Below are positions 1-6,394 of a DNA stretch of 9,224 bases, piece after piece. Origin of the DNA: Lachnospiraceae bacterium (GTDB lineage: Bacteria > Bacillota > Clostridia > Lachnospirales > Lachnospiraceae); NCBI GenBank assembly GCA_017404585.1, contig JAFRCB010000149.1:1-9224 (forward strand), read 5' to 3'. The translations under genes were made by a program, and so were the position numbers. The notes under the pieces are model-generated. The model did no database searches. It had not been told where the DNA came from and saw only the letters and a list, made by a program, of their open reading frames with translations. The first letter of the stretch is position 1; every line of letters begins with the position of its first letter.

Positions 1-532
1 CTATGTAATCGGCACCGTTCTTGCGCCGGACCAGTTTCTTGCTGACCGACCATTCGCAGTACTTGAAGCTGATCTGCCGATTCAGATAGGTGGCCGTATG
101 GATCGAGTCGACGTTGGCATAGACCGTCTCATTATCCGTCTTCGCCCGATTGTAAATGTAGACCTGCCGCTGCAGCTGCCGCGCATTCTCATGACTAGTC
201 ATCTTCTCCAGCTTCTTAATCAGCTCTTCCGACTTCCTGGTAGTGATAAACTTCGCAGACTGGACCGCGTCAACAAGAAGCTTCAGCTCAGGCAGCTCGA
301 ACTCGCGCTCAGCCACGTAATAGCCGGAATTGCTGCCCTTCACCTGTTCAATCTTGAGACCAAAACTGCGCAGTTTTTCAACATCGGTATAAACCGTTTT
401 TCTATTGCATGTAATATGATATAGGTGGTCCATGCGAGATGCCAGATCAGTCGCGCTGAGAACATGCTCTTTATCTGTCTCATCAAGCAAAATCTGCATG
501 AGATATAATATCTTCAACTTCTCGTCAGCCAT
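1..532 (-). CDS. WYL-domain helix-turn-helix transcriptional regulator, C-terminus outside the window
   Basis: Reading leftwards from ATG at 532-530, 177 codons stay open to the window edge, so the gene is partial. The N-terminus (MADEKLKILYLMQILLDETD) and residues about 5-75 look like a winged helix-turn-helix, with 'NRKTVYTDVEKL' as the recognition helix region and 'GSNSGYYVAER' as the wing. Residues about 78-130 form the linker helices, and 'SIHTATYLNRQISFKYCEW' (143-161) is the typical start of a WYL domain. Family members usually reach about 300 residues, so some 120 are missing. WYL proteins are cytoplasmic DNA-binding regulators whose WYL domain is thought to sense a ligand, often a nucleic acid or nucleotide. 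The start is supported by a GGTGGGAG ribosome binding site at 539-546, six bases upstream. It lies 41 bases behind the DeoR-type gene in the same direction and is probably cotranscribed. The regulated target is unknown. Confidence 0.85.
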   Translation of the reverse strand, partial: MADEKLKILYLMQILLDETDKEHVLSATDLASRMDHLYHITCNRKTVYTDVEKLRSFGLKIEQVKGSNSGYYVAEREFELPELKLLVDAVQSAKFITTRKSEELIKKLEKMTSHENARQLQRQVYIYNRAKTDNETVYANVDSIHTATYLNRQISFKYCEWSVSKKLVRRKNGADYI

Positions 533-546
533 AAATATCTCCCACC

Positions 547-561
547 GACGCAAAAAGCGTC
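547..561 (-). other. Short inverted repeat in the DeoR-WYL gap
   Basis: GACGC and GCGTC (five pairs, five-base A/T loop) sit between the two regulator genes, directly upstream of the ribosome binding site of the WYL gene at 539-546. On the transcribed strand no U-tract follows, so it is not a terminator. It could stabilise the transcript or tune translation of the second gene, but a five-pair stem may be chance. Confidence 0.3.
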
Positions 562-573
562 CTCTCAAGTCTG

Positions 574-1335
574 TTATAGCAGCTCAACGCCATTCTGCCG
601 GCACTCTTCCGCAAACTTCTCAGGTATCCTATCGTCTGAGACTACACAGTCGACCTGATCGAGCATGCAGGTCGTAAACGAACTCTTTTTCCCTATCTTT
701 GAGGAGTCGAGCAGAATAACATTTCGCTCGCTTCTGCCGATAGCATGCTGTTTTATATTATTGTCATCCGCGGATCCGCATGCAAATCCTATATCCGACC
801 GATACGTCGTCGCCCCAATAAAAGCAATATCAAAATTCACGCTCGAAATAGTCTTCGCGGCAGTAAATCCTGCAATGCTCAGAGAATTTCGATTCATCAC
901 GCCTCCGGTGATCACGACCTTGGCCTGCGTGAGGTGAATGAGCTCCGCGGCACAGCTTATACTGTTCGTCATAATAAAGCACGGTATGTCCGGAAGGATG
1001 GAGCACATCTGTGTCGTTGTGCTTCCTGAATCAATAAAAATCGTCATATTCGGACGTATAAGTTTGACAGCCTTCTGCGCGATCAGCCTCTTCTCATCAA
1101 CGTTGCGGACGGAGCGGGTGCCGAGGAGGTCGTCATTTGCAAGAAGCGTTTCCACCGACTTTGCTCCACCGTGGATGCGAACGATCCGCTTTTTTTCGTC
1201 CAGCACGCGAAGATCCGTGCGGATCGTCATGTCCGACACCTGCGGGAAAGCTTCTTTTATTTCTGCAAATGTAACATTCTTTCTCTCATTTACAAGCGCG
1301 CAAATTGCCTCTCTGCGATTCTCCATAGTATCCAT
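574..1335 (-). CDS. DeoR/GlpR-family transcriptional regulator
   Basis: This is a 253-residue cytoplasmic repressor-type protein, the usual length of the family. Residues 3-58 form the DeoR helix-turn-helix: 'SDMTIRTDLRVLDEKKRI' followed by 'VRIHGGA' matches the family signature (T-x-R-x-DL-x-x-L ... hGGA). Residues 75-235 form the sugar-phosphate-isomerase-like sensor domain, with the phosphate-binding 'DSGSTTTQM' (102-110), 'TNS' (123-125), 'ITGG' (142-145), 'FIGA' (172-175) and 'LLDSSKIGKKS' (208-218). The family usually represses sugar or nucleoside catabolism genes and is released by a phosphorylated sugar; the effector cannot be told here. The frame is open up to 1404, but I chose the ATG at 1335 because AAGGAGAG lies six bases upstream and the extra 23 residues are low complexity and outside the conserved domain. 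No sugar operon is visible next to it; the downstream partner is a WYL regulator. Confidence 0.9.
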   Translation of the reverse strand: MDTMENRREAICALVNERKNVTFAEIKEAFPQVSDMTIRTDLRVLDEKKRIVRIHGGAKSVETLLANDDLLGTRSVRNVDEKRLIAQKAVKLIRPNMTIFIDSGSTTTQMCSILPDIPCFIMTNSISCAAELIHLTQAKVVITGGVMNRNSLSIAGFTAAKTISSVNFDIAFIGATTYRSDIGFACGSADDNNIKQHAIGRSERNVILLDSSKIGKKSSFTTCMLDQVDCVVSDDRIPEKFAEECRQNGVELL

Positions 1336-1499
1336 AGCTGTCTCTCCTTCTGCCGGGTTCCTCATGCCCGACACGGTATTCATGTCATCAGCAGCTGTCA
1401 TCATCTGGTTTGGATTCCCGCATTCTCTGCTGCAATTCGCAACTATGCCGTCAGCCGGAATCTCCGCATGTCACGATTGTTGTTTCAACGCCTATTTTT

Positions 1500-1528
1500 A
1501 TCATACTGAAAGGCTATACAGATGTCAA
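1500..1528 (-). promoter_or_regulatory. Sigma-A promoter of the DeoR-WYL regulator unit
   Basis: On the minus strand a perfect TTGACA (1523-1528) is separated by exactly 17 bases from TATGAT (1500-1505). Transcription would start near 1493, leaving an untranslated leader of about 157 bases before the ATG at 1335. An inverted repeat GTTG-TTT-CAAC (1479-1489) lies just downstream of the predicted start and is a possible operator for autoregulation. Confidence 0.75.
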
Positions 1529-1591
1529 GTCAACAGATAAATTCCACTAACCGCAAGATTCTTATTTTTCTCGTGAGGAATACCTATGAGG

Positions 1592-1617
1592 TTTAGTTCA
1601 GACAGAGCTGAAACTAA
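1592..1617. repeat. Bulged inverted repeat in the divergent intergenic region
   Basis: TTAGTTCAG and CTGAAACTAA form a nine-pair stem with one bulged A and a seven-base loop. It lies upstream of both the leftward (1500-1528) and rightward (1707-1735) promoters and has no T-tract, so it fits an operator or structured DNA site better than a terminator. The rest of the AT-rich region 1530-1700 shows no gene. Confidence 0.35.
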
Positions 1618-1706
1618 TTCATTGATCCCCCTGTAGTTTCCACTTGCACATATTCACTTTTATTTCGACAACATATATTCTCAAAGCATTTCACAAATCT
1701 TATTTA

Positions 1707-1735
1707 TGGACTTCTTCACTGCAAATGTTTAGAAT
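1707..1735 (+). promoter_or_regulatory. Candidate sigma-A promoter of the membrane protein/transglutaminase unit
   Basis: TGGACT (1707-1712, four of six matches to TTGACA), 17 bases, then TAGAAT (1730-1735, five of six matches to TATAAT). The predicted start near 1742 leaves a short leader holding a strong AAGGAGG ribosome binding site (1752-1758), seven bases before the ATG at 1766. The -35 box is imperfect, so activator control is possible. Confidence 0.5.
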
Positions 1736-1765
1736 TAAATATATACCTTATAAGGAGGACCCGTC

Positions 1766-2632
1766 ATGAAGCAAATGACCAAATTGCAAATACTTCTCAT
1801 CACCGCCCCTCTTGTGCTCGCTCTATTGTCCTTCTTTCTGCTGGCCAAGACCACCTCAAGCGTAGATTTCCACAAGGCAAACATCGAATCTCTGGAAAAC
1901 AAAAAAGACAAAGTCATGGAACTCACCGCGGCTTCAGCGGCCGCATCTGCCGCCATCACGCTCATCCCCGGTGACGTTGCCACCCCGATTGCGACGGAGC
2001 TCGCGGACCTCAGTTCAAAATTCATCATCGTCATATGCGCAATCTACGTAGAAAAGTATCTGCTTACGATTACGGGGTTTGTGACATTTGCAATACTGAT
2101 ACCGATCGCATGCATTATTTTCTCCATTGGAGCCCTGCTGATGCGGCCGCCCCTGTTCCGCACCTCCCTGCGGATCGGGCTTCTGGGACTTGCATTCTTC
2201 ATGGTGATCCCAGCAAGCCTTGGGGTCTCCAGCATGATTGAAAACACCTATCATGAATCCATTGAGGCCACGATAGACAGTGCGACGCAGACTGCCGAGG
2301 AAATTAAAGCAGAGACCGAATCGCTGGCCGAAAGCGTGTCGGCTGATACCGAGTCCAAACCCGAGAAGCCGTCTGGAATCGCTGAAACGATCGGCGGGTG
2401 GCTGAATTCCGTCACCGAGAGCGGCAGAGAGCTGACAGAGAACTTTACAAGCTCTGTCAACCAATCCACAGAGGCTTTCCGGCAGCTTTTCAATAATATG
2501 CTCGAGGCATTTGCGGTCATGCTGGTCACTTCCTGCGTGATCCCGATCCTCGTGCTGCTCCTCTTCGTCTGGATGGTCAAGCTGATTATCGGCTCCGGCA
2601 GCGGGCCAATGCCGCCGTTGCCAAAGCCATAA
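1766..2632 (+). CDS. Integral membrane protein of unknown function
   Basis: A 288-residue protein that I do not assign to a named family. Visible parts are: a hydrophobic N-terminal helix (about 7-27); an extracytoplasmic-looking segment (30-84), rich in Ala at 55-65; two hydrophobic helices (about 86-123, containing 'EKYLLTITGFVTFAILIP', and 136-154); a long polar Glu/Ser/Thr-rich segment (158-245) with predicted coiled character ('ATIDSATQTAEEIKAETESL'); a strong helix (248-275); and a short Pro-rich tail (PMPPLPKP). The ATG is fixed by AAGGAGG seven bases upstream. It is followed after only 22 bases by the transglutaminase/SLH gene, so the two are probably one transcript, and the large polar segment could face the cell wall where that partner acts. 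A role in export, anchoring or wall sensing is inference only. Confidence 0.85.
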   Translation: MKQMTKLQILLITAPLVLALLSFFLLAKTTSSVDFHKANIESLENKKDKVMELTAASAAASAAITLIPGDVATPIATELADLSSKFIIVICAIYVEKYLLTITGFVTFAILIPIACIIFSIGALLMRPPLFRTSLRIGLLGLAFFMVIPASLGVSSMIENTYHESIEATIDSATQTAEEIKAETESLAESVSADTESKPEKPSGIAETIGGWLNSVTESGRELTENFTSSVNQSTEAFRQLFNNMLEAFAVMLVTSCVIPILVLLLFVWMVKLIIGSGSGPMPPLPKP

Positions 2633-2654
2633 AACTCAGAAAGGATTTTCTGCC

Positions 2655-3080
2655 ATGAATAAAAAACTTGCAAATATGCTCGCCCTTCTCCTCTCCTTCA
2701 TCATGATCGTTTCAAACCCGATGTCCTCACTCGCGCAGGACTCGGCAGACCAGGCAGTCTCTGAACCGAGCGTTCGGGTGACTGCGCCGGCCACTACGTC
2801 CTCCGGGCAGAGTATTCCTGTGACCGCGTCGGACAATGCAGCCTCTGAGCAGGGCATACACGTGACTGCTCCGGGCAATGACGCCGCATACGAACCAGAA
2901 GAGGACACCCTGATTTCAGTCGAGGATACCCTGATCTCTGAAGATGATACCCTGATTTCAGCAGCGGACACGACAGCCCCCGAAGAAGTTGTCGGACGCT
3001 CTGACAGGCATGAGCACGGTAAGGGTCTGATAAAACCGTATGTATTTGTTCAGCCGCTGAGCAGCGATCACATTATATAG
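2655..3080 (+). CDS. N-terminal part before the amber codon: signal peptide plus repeat-rich peptide
   Basis: If the TAG is obeyed, a 141-residue exported peptide is made. '[20 protein letters not shown]' is a typical Sec signal and cleavage is likely after 'SSLA' (residue 27); the paralogue at 7723 shares it almost unchanged. The mature part has three imperfect 'VTAP/VTAS' repeats (residues about 42-75), three 'DTLIS' heptads (83-103), and ends 'QPLSSDHII'. It has no catalytic domain and no anchor, so alone it would be released. I regard it as a fragment of the longer gene rather than an independent protein. Confidence 0.6.
   Translation: MNKKLANMLALLLSFIMIVSNPMSSLAQDSADQAVSEPSVRVTAPATTSSGQSIPVTASDNAASEQGIHVTAPGNDAAYEPEEDTLISVEDTLISEDDTLISAADTTAPEEVVGRSDRHEHGKGLIKPYVFVQPLSSDHII
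2901..2963 (+). repeat. Three tandem 21-base in-frame repeats
   Basis: Units at 2901-2921, 2922-2942 and 2943-2963 each encode a heptad around 'DTLIS' (E-D-T-L-I-S-x). They differ at several third positions, so the expansion is not very recent. They lie in the exported N-terminal region and are absent from the paralogue at 7723, which helps explain its 56-residue shorter N-terminus. Confidence 0.85.
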
Positions 3081-3266
3081 GGGGATCCTGCCGAGGAACC
3101 GTTAGTCGGCAGTTCTGAGATTGCCACAACGCTGGATGAATTTGCCGAATTATACGGCAAGGCATCTAATGAGGCGGCCGCCGAGTGGGCAACCGAGTTC
3201 AGTGTTGAATACCAGGCCTCATATGATGACACCATAAGTGGAGTATTTCAAAATCAGCTATTTCCT

Positions 3267-4829
3267 TTGGCAGAAGAGAATATCTTCCCTCACAACGGCA
3301 ATCCGACAGAAGGTGATTACGCGTTGTGGACTTATGGGGGAGCCAGATATTCGGCTTCCGGGTATCGCACAGATAACGCACTCATTGTTACATTTAATAC
3401 CTCTGTTGAGTATTACACAACAAAAGCCCAGGAAGCCGAGCTTACGGCAAAACTGAATCAGGTCATGGAATCGCTCGATCTTGACACAAAGACCGAATAT
3501 GAAAAAGTAAAGGCAATCTATGACTATATCGCAAGTCACGTCACATATGACGAGGCTAACCTGGGAAATGATTCCTATAAGCTCAAGCACACAGCCTATG
3601 CCGCTCTCGTAAACGGCACATCTGTCTGCCAGGGCTATGCGACATTATTCTACAGGATGTGTCTTACGGCGGGACTTGATGCAAGAGTCATCACGGGAAG
3701 CGATACGCCGGGTCACAGTGACCATGCCTGGAATATCGTCCGCATTGGCAATCTCTACTATAACATCGACGTGACATGGGATGCGGGACAGGCCCCGGAA
3801 GACTATAACTACTTCCTCAGGGGACAGAATACTTTTGAGGATCATTACCGGGATGCGGAGTATGACACCGCCAAGTTCCACGCAGAATACCCCATGTCCG
3901 CTACAGATTTTGATCCCACAGCAGTGACACCGACGCCGACGCCAACAAAGACACCGACGCCAACGCCAACCAAGACGCCAACGCCAACAAAGACACCGAC
4001 GCCAACGCCAACCAAGACGCCGACACCGACGCCAACCAAGACGCCTACACCGACGCCGACCAAGACACCGACACCAACGCCAACCAAGACGCCGACACCG
4101 ACGCCAACTAAGACGCCTACACCGACGCCGACCAAGACGCCTACACCGACGCCGACCAAGACGCCTACACCGACACCCAAGGTTACCGTCTCGCCGACGC
4201 CGACCTATAAGCCCACTGCGACACCAAAGCCGACCAGTACCCCGATACCGAAGCCCACCGCAACGACGAAGCCGACCAGAAAACTCTTTGACGACGTCAA
4301 AAATCCAAGCCACCCGTATTATCAGGCAATATACTGGGCGGTCGACGAGGGCATAACCAAGGGCTACACCGGCACGAACCTGTTCGGAATCAATGATCCC
4401 TGCACACGCAGCCAGGCGATGATGTTCCTCTGGAGAATCGCAGGCCAGCCCGCTCCGAAAACGCAGGCGAAGAGCCCATTCTCAGACATAAAGCCCTCTC
4501 ATCCTCATTATAAAGCGGTCCTTTGGGCTTACCAGAAGGGCATCGCCAAGGGCTTCAGCAACGGCACATACGGAGTCGACGTGCCCTGCACCCGCGGCCA
4601 GATCATGACGTTCATCTGGAGATATGCCGGACAGCCGAAGCCGCGTTCAAATGTCAGCCCGTTCAAGGACAAGCTGACCCCCGCCTACCGCACCGCCATC
4701 CTGTGGGGCAGCGCGCTGGGTATAACAAAAGGATACTCGGACGGCACCTTCAAGGACAGCGTACCGTGTACGCGCGGCCAGATCGTCACGTTCCTGTACA
4801 GAATCAGGAGCTGGGCATATAAAAAGTAA
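3267..4829 (+). CDS. Downstream part after the amber codon: transglutaminase-like domain, Thr/Pro linker, three SLH repeats
   Basis: This 520-residue stretch begins at the first ATG/GTG/TTG codon after the amber stop (a TTG at 3267), but no ribosome binding site precedes it and it starts inside a conserved segment, so independent translation is unlikely; without a signal peptide it could not reach the surface. In its own numbering the core runs from '[16 protein letters not shown]' (80-95) through '[15 protein letters not shown]' (118-132), 'HAWN' (153-156) and 'YNIDVTWD' (165-172), giving a Cys121-His153-Asp168 triad. The linker follows at 221-340, then three SLH repeats that each end in 'PCTR(S/G)Q' and 'FLWR', 'FIWR' or 'FLYR'. 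The SLH repeats bind secondary cell-wall polymers in known systems. The coding frame shows no decay beyond the one stop. Confidence 0.6.
   Translation: MAEENIFPHNGNPTEGDYALWTYGGARYSASGYRTDNALIVTFNTSVEYYTTKAQEAELTAKLNQVMESLDLDTKTEYEKVKAIYDYIASHVTYDEANLGNDSYKLKHTAYAALVNGTSVCQGYATLFYRMCLTAGLDARVITGSDTPGHSDHAWNIVRIGNLYYNIDVTWDAGQAPEDYNYFLRGQNTFEDHYRDAEYDTAKFHAEYPMSATDFDPTAVTPTPTPTKTPTPTPTKTPTPTKTPTPTPTKTPTPTPTKTPTPTPTKTPTPTPTKTPTPTPTKTPTPTPTKTPTPTPTKTPTPTPKVTVSPTPTYKPTATPKPTSTPIPKPTATTKPTRKLFDDVKNPSHPYYQAIYWAVDEGITKGYTGTNLFGINDPCTRSQAMMFLWRIAGQPAPKTQAKSPFSDIKPSHPHYKAVLWAYQKGIAKGFSNGTYGVDVPCTRGQIMTFIWRYAGQPKPRSNVSPFKDKLTPAYRTAILWGSALGITKGYSDGTFKDSVPCTRGQIVTFLYRIRSWAYKK
3927..4181 (+). repeat. Thr/Pro-rich 24-base tandem repeat (linker)
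   Basis: Nine full units encoding TPTPTPTK, one shortened six-residue unit and a final partial unit, all in frame. Synonymous variation (ACA/ACG, CCG/CCA/CCT) is patterned, and neighbouring units near the 3' end are identical, which points to recent unit duplication. The linker continues to about 4281 in less regular form. It likely spaces the catalytic domain from the SLH anchor and may be O-glycosylated. The complementary strand shows long Val/Gly open frames as an artefact. Confidence 0.95.
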
Positions 4830-4834
4830 ATTTT

Positions 4835-4944
4835 CCGCCACCCGGACCAAAAATCCAAGTCTCGCTGACGAGACCTGGTGCGGGATTCTGGTCAGCACCG
4901 GCTGACAATTACAGATCCGAATCCCAGCGGTATTCGGGTGGCGA
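4835..4944 (+). promoter_or_regulatory. Structured RNA leader candidate upstream of the guanine deaminase gene
   Basis: The 162-base gap after the SLH gene folds compactly on paper. An outer helix pairs CGCCACCCG (4836-4844) with CGGGTGGCG (4935-4943), nine perfect pairs plus a G-U and an A-U inward. Inside are hairpin A (4855-4864 with 4869-4878, one A-C mismatch, loop CTGA), stem B (GGGATTC 4882-4888 with GAATCCC 4919-4925) and, within B, hairpin C (GTCAGC 4891-4896 with GCTGAC 4901-4906). This is a three-way-junction layout. GTCAGC can instead pair with GCTGAC at 4864-4869 over the loop of hairpin A, and 4875-4881 can pair with 4895-4901, so a switch is conceivable. There is no U-tract, so it is not a simple terminator. 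It does not match the purine, PRPP/ppGpp (ykkC) or xanthine (NMT1) consensus as I know them. The ribosome binding site lies 35 bases downstream. Confidence 0.5.
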
Positions 4945-4978
4945 TCTTCATAATCAAGAACACCCCTCAGAGTATTAC

Positions 4979-4983
4979 AGGAG
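4979..4983 (+). promoter_or_regulatory. Ribosome binding site that fixes the guanine deaminase start
   Basis: AGGAG, eight bases before the ATG at 4992. The frame is open upstream to 4878, but that extension would overlap the structured leader, has no binding site of its own, and adds residues not expected in the family. Confidence 0.8.
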
Positions 4984-4991
4984 ACAAGCAT

Positions 4992-6239
4992 ATGGACATC
5001 TCCCGCGGAAACATAGTCTATTCGAAGAGCCGGGAGAAAATCGCCGTTCACCAAAACTGTTATATATCTGTGGAAAACGGAATCGTCAACGGCATATATG
5101 ACACCCTGCCCGAAGAGTTCACAGCCCTGCCGGTCACGGACTTCGGGGACAGTGTCATTATTCCCGCTTTCTCTGATTTGCACGTGCACGCGCCGCAGTA
5201 TCCGCAGCGAGGCCTCGGCATGGATCTTCTCCTTGCGGACTGGCTGAACACCTACACCTTCCCGCAGGAGGCAAAATTCTCCGACATGGATTACGCGCGC
5301 GCTGTCTACGACGCATTCCTTGATGATCTGATTGCAAATGGCACCATGCACGCCGTCTTCGGCACCATCCACAGACAGTCGGTCGAATACCTCGCGGGGC
5401 AAATGGAAAAACGCGGATTCCGCGCCCTCATCGGCAAGGTAAATATGGACATGAATTCGCCGGATTACCTGTGCGAGACAGCCGGGGAATCGGTGCGTGA
5501 GACGGAAGAATTTCTGGCAGACTGTGCCGGAAATCAGTATGCAAAGCCGATCATAACCCCCAGGTTTGCGCCGACGTGCAGCAAAAAATTGCTCGATGGG
5601 CTCGGAAAACTGGCGGCAAAATACGGAGTCGGCCTTCAGACCCACCTCGTCGAGTCGAAGTGGGAAGCCGCCGAGGCTAAGCGCCTTTTCCCGGACTGTT
5701 CCTGCGACACGGAAATCTATGAGAAAGCCGGACTGATGGATCACGGGCCGGTGGTGGCTGCCCATTTCATCTTCCCCTCGGAGGAAGATATCCGCATACT
5801 GAAAAAGTATGACGGCTGCGCGGTCCACTGCCCGGACGCGACTGTCAACGTCATAGCCGGAATAACTCCCGTGTCAGCCCTGGCAAAACAGGGCATGAAC
5901 CTTGCGCTTGGGAGCGACATTGCGGGCGGACATTTGCCCGGAACATACACGCAGGCGGCGCGGGCAGTCCAGTTCTCAAAGTTGAAATGGTTCTATGAGG
6001 GGAATGATAATGAGGTGGTTACATTTGCAAATGCCTTCTACATGGCCACAAAAGAAGGCGGCTCTCTGTTCGGAAATGTCGGCAGCCTGGAACCGGGATA
6101 TGTCTTTGACGCGCTGGTTATTCGCGACTTCTCCGATCCATTCCGGAGAATCACGCCTGCAGAGACCGTAGAGAGATTCTGCTACACCGGTACGGCGGCA
6201 GACATAACTGCAAGATTTATGAATGGCAGAAGGCTGTAA
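4992..6239 (+). CDS. guaD: Guanine deaminase (amidohydrolase superfamily)
   Basis: A 415-residue cytoplasmic enzyme, normal length for bacterial guanine deaminase, which hydrolyses guanine to xanthine and ammonia in purine salvage and breakdown. Metal and substrate motifs are in order: 'PAFSDLHVHAPQYPQRGLGM' (58-77, metal ligands His64 and His66), 'LNTYTFPQEAKF' (85-96, characteristic of this enzyme), 'THLVES' (217-222, His218), 'AAHFIFPSEED' (256-266, His258), 'VHCPDATVNV' (278-287) and 'LGSDIAGG' (306-313, Asp309). The 'HCP' loop reads DATVN where most relatives have a Ser-Asn pair, a small departure. It follows the SLH gene by 162 bases with no clear promoter of its own, so it is probably read from upstream through the structured leader, and it ends at the terminator at 6280-6321. 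Chlorohydrolase-type relatives are the main alternative, but the 'NTYTFP' motif argues for guanine. Confidence 0.9.
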   Translation: MDISRGNIVYSKSREKIAVHQNCYISVENGIVNGIYDTLPEEFTALPVTDFGDSVIIPAFSDLHVHAPQYPQRGLGMDLLLADWLNTYTFPQEAKFSDMDYARAVYDAFLDDLIANGTMHAVFGTIHRQSVEYLAGQMEKRGFRALIGKVNMDMNSPDYLCETAGESVRETEEFLADCAGNQYAKPIITPRFAPTCSKKLLDGLGKLAAKYGVGLQTHLVESKWEAAEAKRLFPDCSCDTEIYEKAGLMDHGPVVAAHFIFPSEEDIRILKKYDGCAVHCPDATVNVIAGITPVSALAKQGMNLALGSDIAGGHLPGTYTQAARAVQFSKLKWFYEGNDNEVVTFANAFYMATKEGGSLFGNVGSLEPGYVFDALVIRDFSDPFRRITPAETVERFCYTGTAADITARFMNGRRL

Positions 6240-6279
6240 TGCTGCGTGAACAGTAAATTAAGCTTCGTTATCATAATTA

Positions 6280-6321
6280 AGCGGGATGTCTCAAATCCAG
6301 ATGGCACCCCGCTATTTTTTT
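6280..6321 (+). terminator. Rho-independent terminator after the guanine deaminase gene
   Basis: GCGGG (6281-6285) pairs with CCCGC (6308-6312), followed inward by an A-C mismatch and TGTC with GGCA (one G-U pair), a twelve-base loop, and a run of seven T at 6315-6321. It sits 41 bases after the stop codon and closes the rightward unit that began near 1742. Confidence 0.8.
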
Positions 6322-6350
6322 GCTTCCAAAATGCAGAGCAGTGCTATAAT
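6320..6350 (+). promoter_or_regulatory. Promoter of the SLH/Ada-like protein gene
   Basis: A perfect TATAAT at 6345-6350 with TTGCTT at 6320-6325, 19 bases apart. The -35 box overlaps the T-tract of the preceding terminator. The same boxes, same spacing and a similar spacer (ATGC..AGCAGTGC) occur before the gene at 7723, which strengthens the call. Confidence 0.65.
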
Positions 6351-6394
6351 AAATACAACATTCGTTACTAATAACAGCTCGAAAGGGGGAAAAA

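Larger units (their letters stand above)
2655..4829 (+). pseudogene. Secreted transglutaminase-like/SLH surface protein gene interrupted by an in-frame amber codon
   Basis: The frame from ATG 2655 to TAA 4827-4829 spans 724 codons with a single internal TAG at 3078-3080 (codon 142); frame phase is identical before and after it. The codons between the stop and the next usable start encode '[20 protein letters not shown]', which aligns with '[20 protein letters not shown]' of the intact paralogue at 7723, so this was one gene. Order: signal peptide (1-27), repeat-rich N-terminus, transglutaminase-like domain (about 265-390) with the triad Cys325, His357, Asp372 kept intact, Thr/Pro linker (425-543), three SLH repeats (about 545-598, 609-660, 670-720) for wall attachment. 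Bacterial secreted members of this fold can be cross-linking enzymes or peptidases; the substrate is unknown. AAGGA nine bases upstream supports the start. It may be a true pseudogene, a natural readthrough gene, or a sequencing error. Confidence 0.75.

Noticed and set aside
1336..1404. 23-residue N-terminal extension of the DeoR-type protein
   Set aside because: The ATG at 1335 has AAGGAGAG at ideal spacing; the extension has no such site and is outside the conserved domain.
938..1540. 200-codon plus-strand frame over the DeoR gene
   Set aside because: Antisense to a protein with complete DeoR signatures; no domain and no ribosome binding site.
2015..2464. 149-codon minus-strand frame inside the membrane protein gene
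   Set aside because: Opposite a gene with a strong ribosome binding site and clear membrane helices; no recognisable domain.
3901..4200. CRISPR array
   Set aside because: The repeats are contiguous, in frame and without unique spacers; they code for a Thr/Pro linker.
3645..4313. Minus-strand frames rich in Arg/Cys or Val/Gly over the Thr/Pro repeats (also at 8745-9134)
   Set aside because: They are the complement of the ACG/CCG repeat arrays; the low complexity is inherited from the repeat and there is no independent start signal.
4855..4906. Guanidine-III (ykkC-III) riboswitch in the guaD leader
   Set aside because: Only short words (GACGAG, GGTCAG) are shared and the order and spacing of the pseudoknot do not match.
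4865..4925. Hammerhead ribozyme in the guaD leader (CTGACGAG resembles CUGANGA)
   Set aside because: No GAAA follows a stem II at the required place and no cleavage triplet/stem III can be drawn; the CTGA is better explained as a hairpin loop.
4647..5828. 393-codon open frame on the minus strand
   Set aside because: It lies opposite the SLH repeats and the guanine deaminase, both with clear family motifs; no domain, ribosome binding site or promoter supports it. It is a compositional shadow.
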